Positions 4,939-5,178 of a DNA stretch of 5,178 nt are shown here, piece by piece (the stretch's first letter is position 1; each line of letters begins with the position of its first letter). The notes below the pieces were generated by a model. It was not told the origin of the DNA, did not search any database, and saw nothing but the letters and a program-made list of their open reading frames with translations. The translations under genes and the position numbers were made by a program. Origin of the DNA: an uncultured Clostridia bacterium (GTDB lineage Bacteria > Bacillota > Clostridia > Christensenellales > UBA1242); the NCBI GenBank assembly GCA_947628195.1, contig CANQZB010000075.1, forward strand, positions 1 through 5,178, written 5' to 3'.

Positions 4939-5178
4939 AACTGCATAAATGCAGTTTTTTGTTTTAATGTTTCAATAACTCCGCAGGCAATTTTTTTGCC
5001 AGAATTTCCAGCCGGCTGGGTGGCGAAATCGTCTGGACTATCGTGAATAACAACCGTGCGCCCAATAATTTCATTTATTTTAAAGCGCCGAGTGAAAAAA
5101 CAAAACCAAGCATCGCCATTGTTCGAAAACAGCGGAGGCATATCCCCAGCGTGATTAGGGTGTGGCAGGTTGGCAGGG
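4935..5178 (-). CDS. sodC: Cu/Zn superoxide dismutase (C-terminal part, runs off the window)
   Basis: The frame is open on the minus strand from the right edge to the TAA at 4935-4937, giving 80 residues; the N-terminal half is outside. HPNHAGDMPPL near the edge carries the HxGD zinc-site residues (His9, Asp12 counted from the edge). GRTVVIHDSPDD carries the C-terminal copper ligand (His45), and GNSGKKIACGVI carries the Cys (Cys65) that forms the subfamily disulfide. These are diagnostic of SodC, which converts superoxide to peroxide and oxygen, usually outside the cytoplasm or as a lipoprotein; export cannot be judged without the N-terminus. The position of human Arg143 is Lys62 here, a charge-preserving change. 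After CGVI, where most SodC proteins end, there is a 12-residue tail ETLKQKTAFMQF, whose last codons are spelled by the terminator hairpin. The ATG at 5139-5141 is internal (the Met of GDMPP), not the start. Confidence 0.93.
   Translation of the reverse strand, partial: PANLPHPNHAGDMPPLFSNNGDAWFCFFTRRFKINEIIGRTVVIHDSPDDFATQPAGNSGKKIACGVIETLKQKTAFMQF
4937..4960. terminator. Intrinsic terminator between the converging glycosyltransferase and sodC genes
   Basis: AAAACTGCA (4937-4945) and TGCAGTTTT (4950-4958) form a perfect nine-base stem with loop TAAA. On the plus strand six T then GTTTT follow, a strong terminator that starts on the stop codon of the second glycosyltransferase gene. On the minus strand only TTTTAAATT follows, so it should act less well for sodC, whose last codons lie inside the stem. 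Confidence 0.85.

Overview
The window is AT-rich DNA from a bacterium that is most likely an uncultured low-GC member of the Bacillota (Firmicutes, clostridial side). The main evidence is at the left edge. The tail of the ribosomal-processing cysteine protease Prp overlaps rpmA by four bases, and the L27 protein carries the short N-terminal extension that Prp removes in Firmicutes and relatives. TGA is used as a stop (prp), so the standard bacterial code fits.

Layout. Positions 1-541 (+) hold the end of the ribosomal cluster, prp (partial) and rpmA, closed by a terminator. A second, opposite-facing terminator abuts it and serves the leftward genes. Positions 593-2277 (-) hold two leftward genes: an XRE-type helix-turn-helix protein with four membrane segments and a long charged tail, then, 80 bases downstream with its own likely promoter, an unrecognised protein with two C-terminal membrane segments. 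A divergent intergenic region (2278-2536) carries promoters for both directions and two small inverted repeats. Positions 2537-4938 (+) hold two tandem family 2 glycosyltransferase-like genes separated by 11 bases. Positions 4935-5178 (-) hold the C-terminal part of a Cu/Zn superoxide dismutase running off the right edge. It converges on the second glycosyltransferase gene and overlaps it by four bases within a terminator hairpin.

Most notable observation. The two glycosyltransferase-like proteins are full-length paralogues, but only the first keeps the family's donor-site residues (NDGS, the Arg before NxGL, and DADD). In the second the same positions read NYGS, Cys and TTFN, in an otherwise open 376-codon frame with its own ribosome binding site. 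It looks like a pseudo-glycosyltransferase co-expressed with an active sister. The leftward two-TM protein may be a third, even more degenerate GT-A-like protein, but that is inference from architecture alone. Nothing in the window resembles CRISPR, an insertion sequence, tRNA or rRNA.
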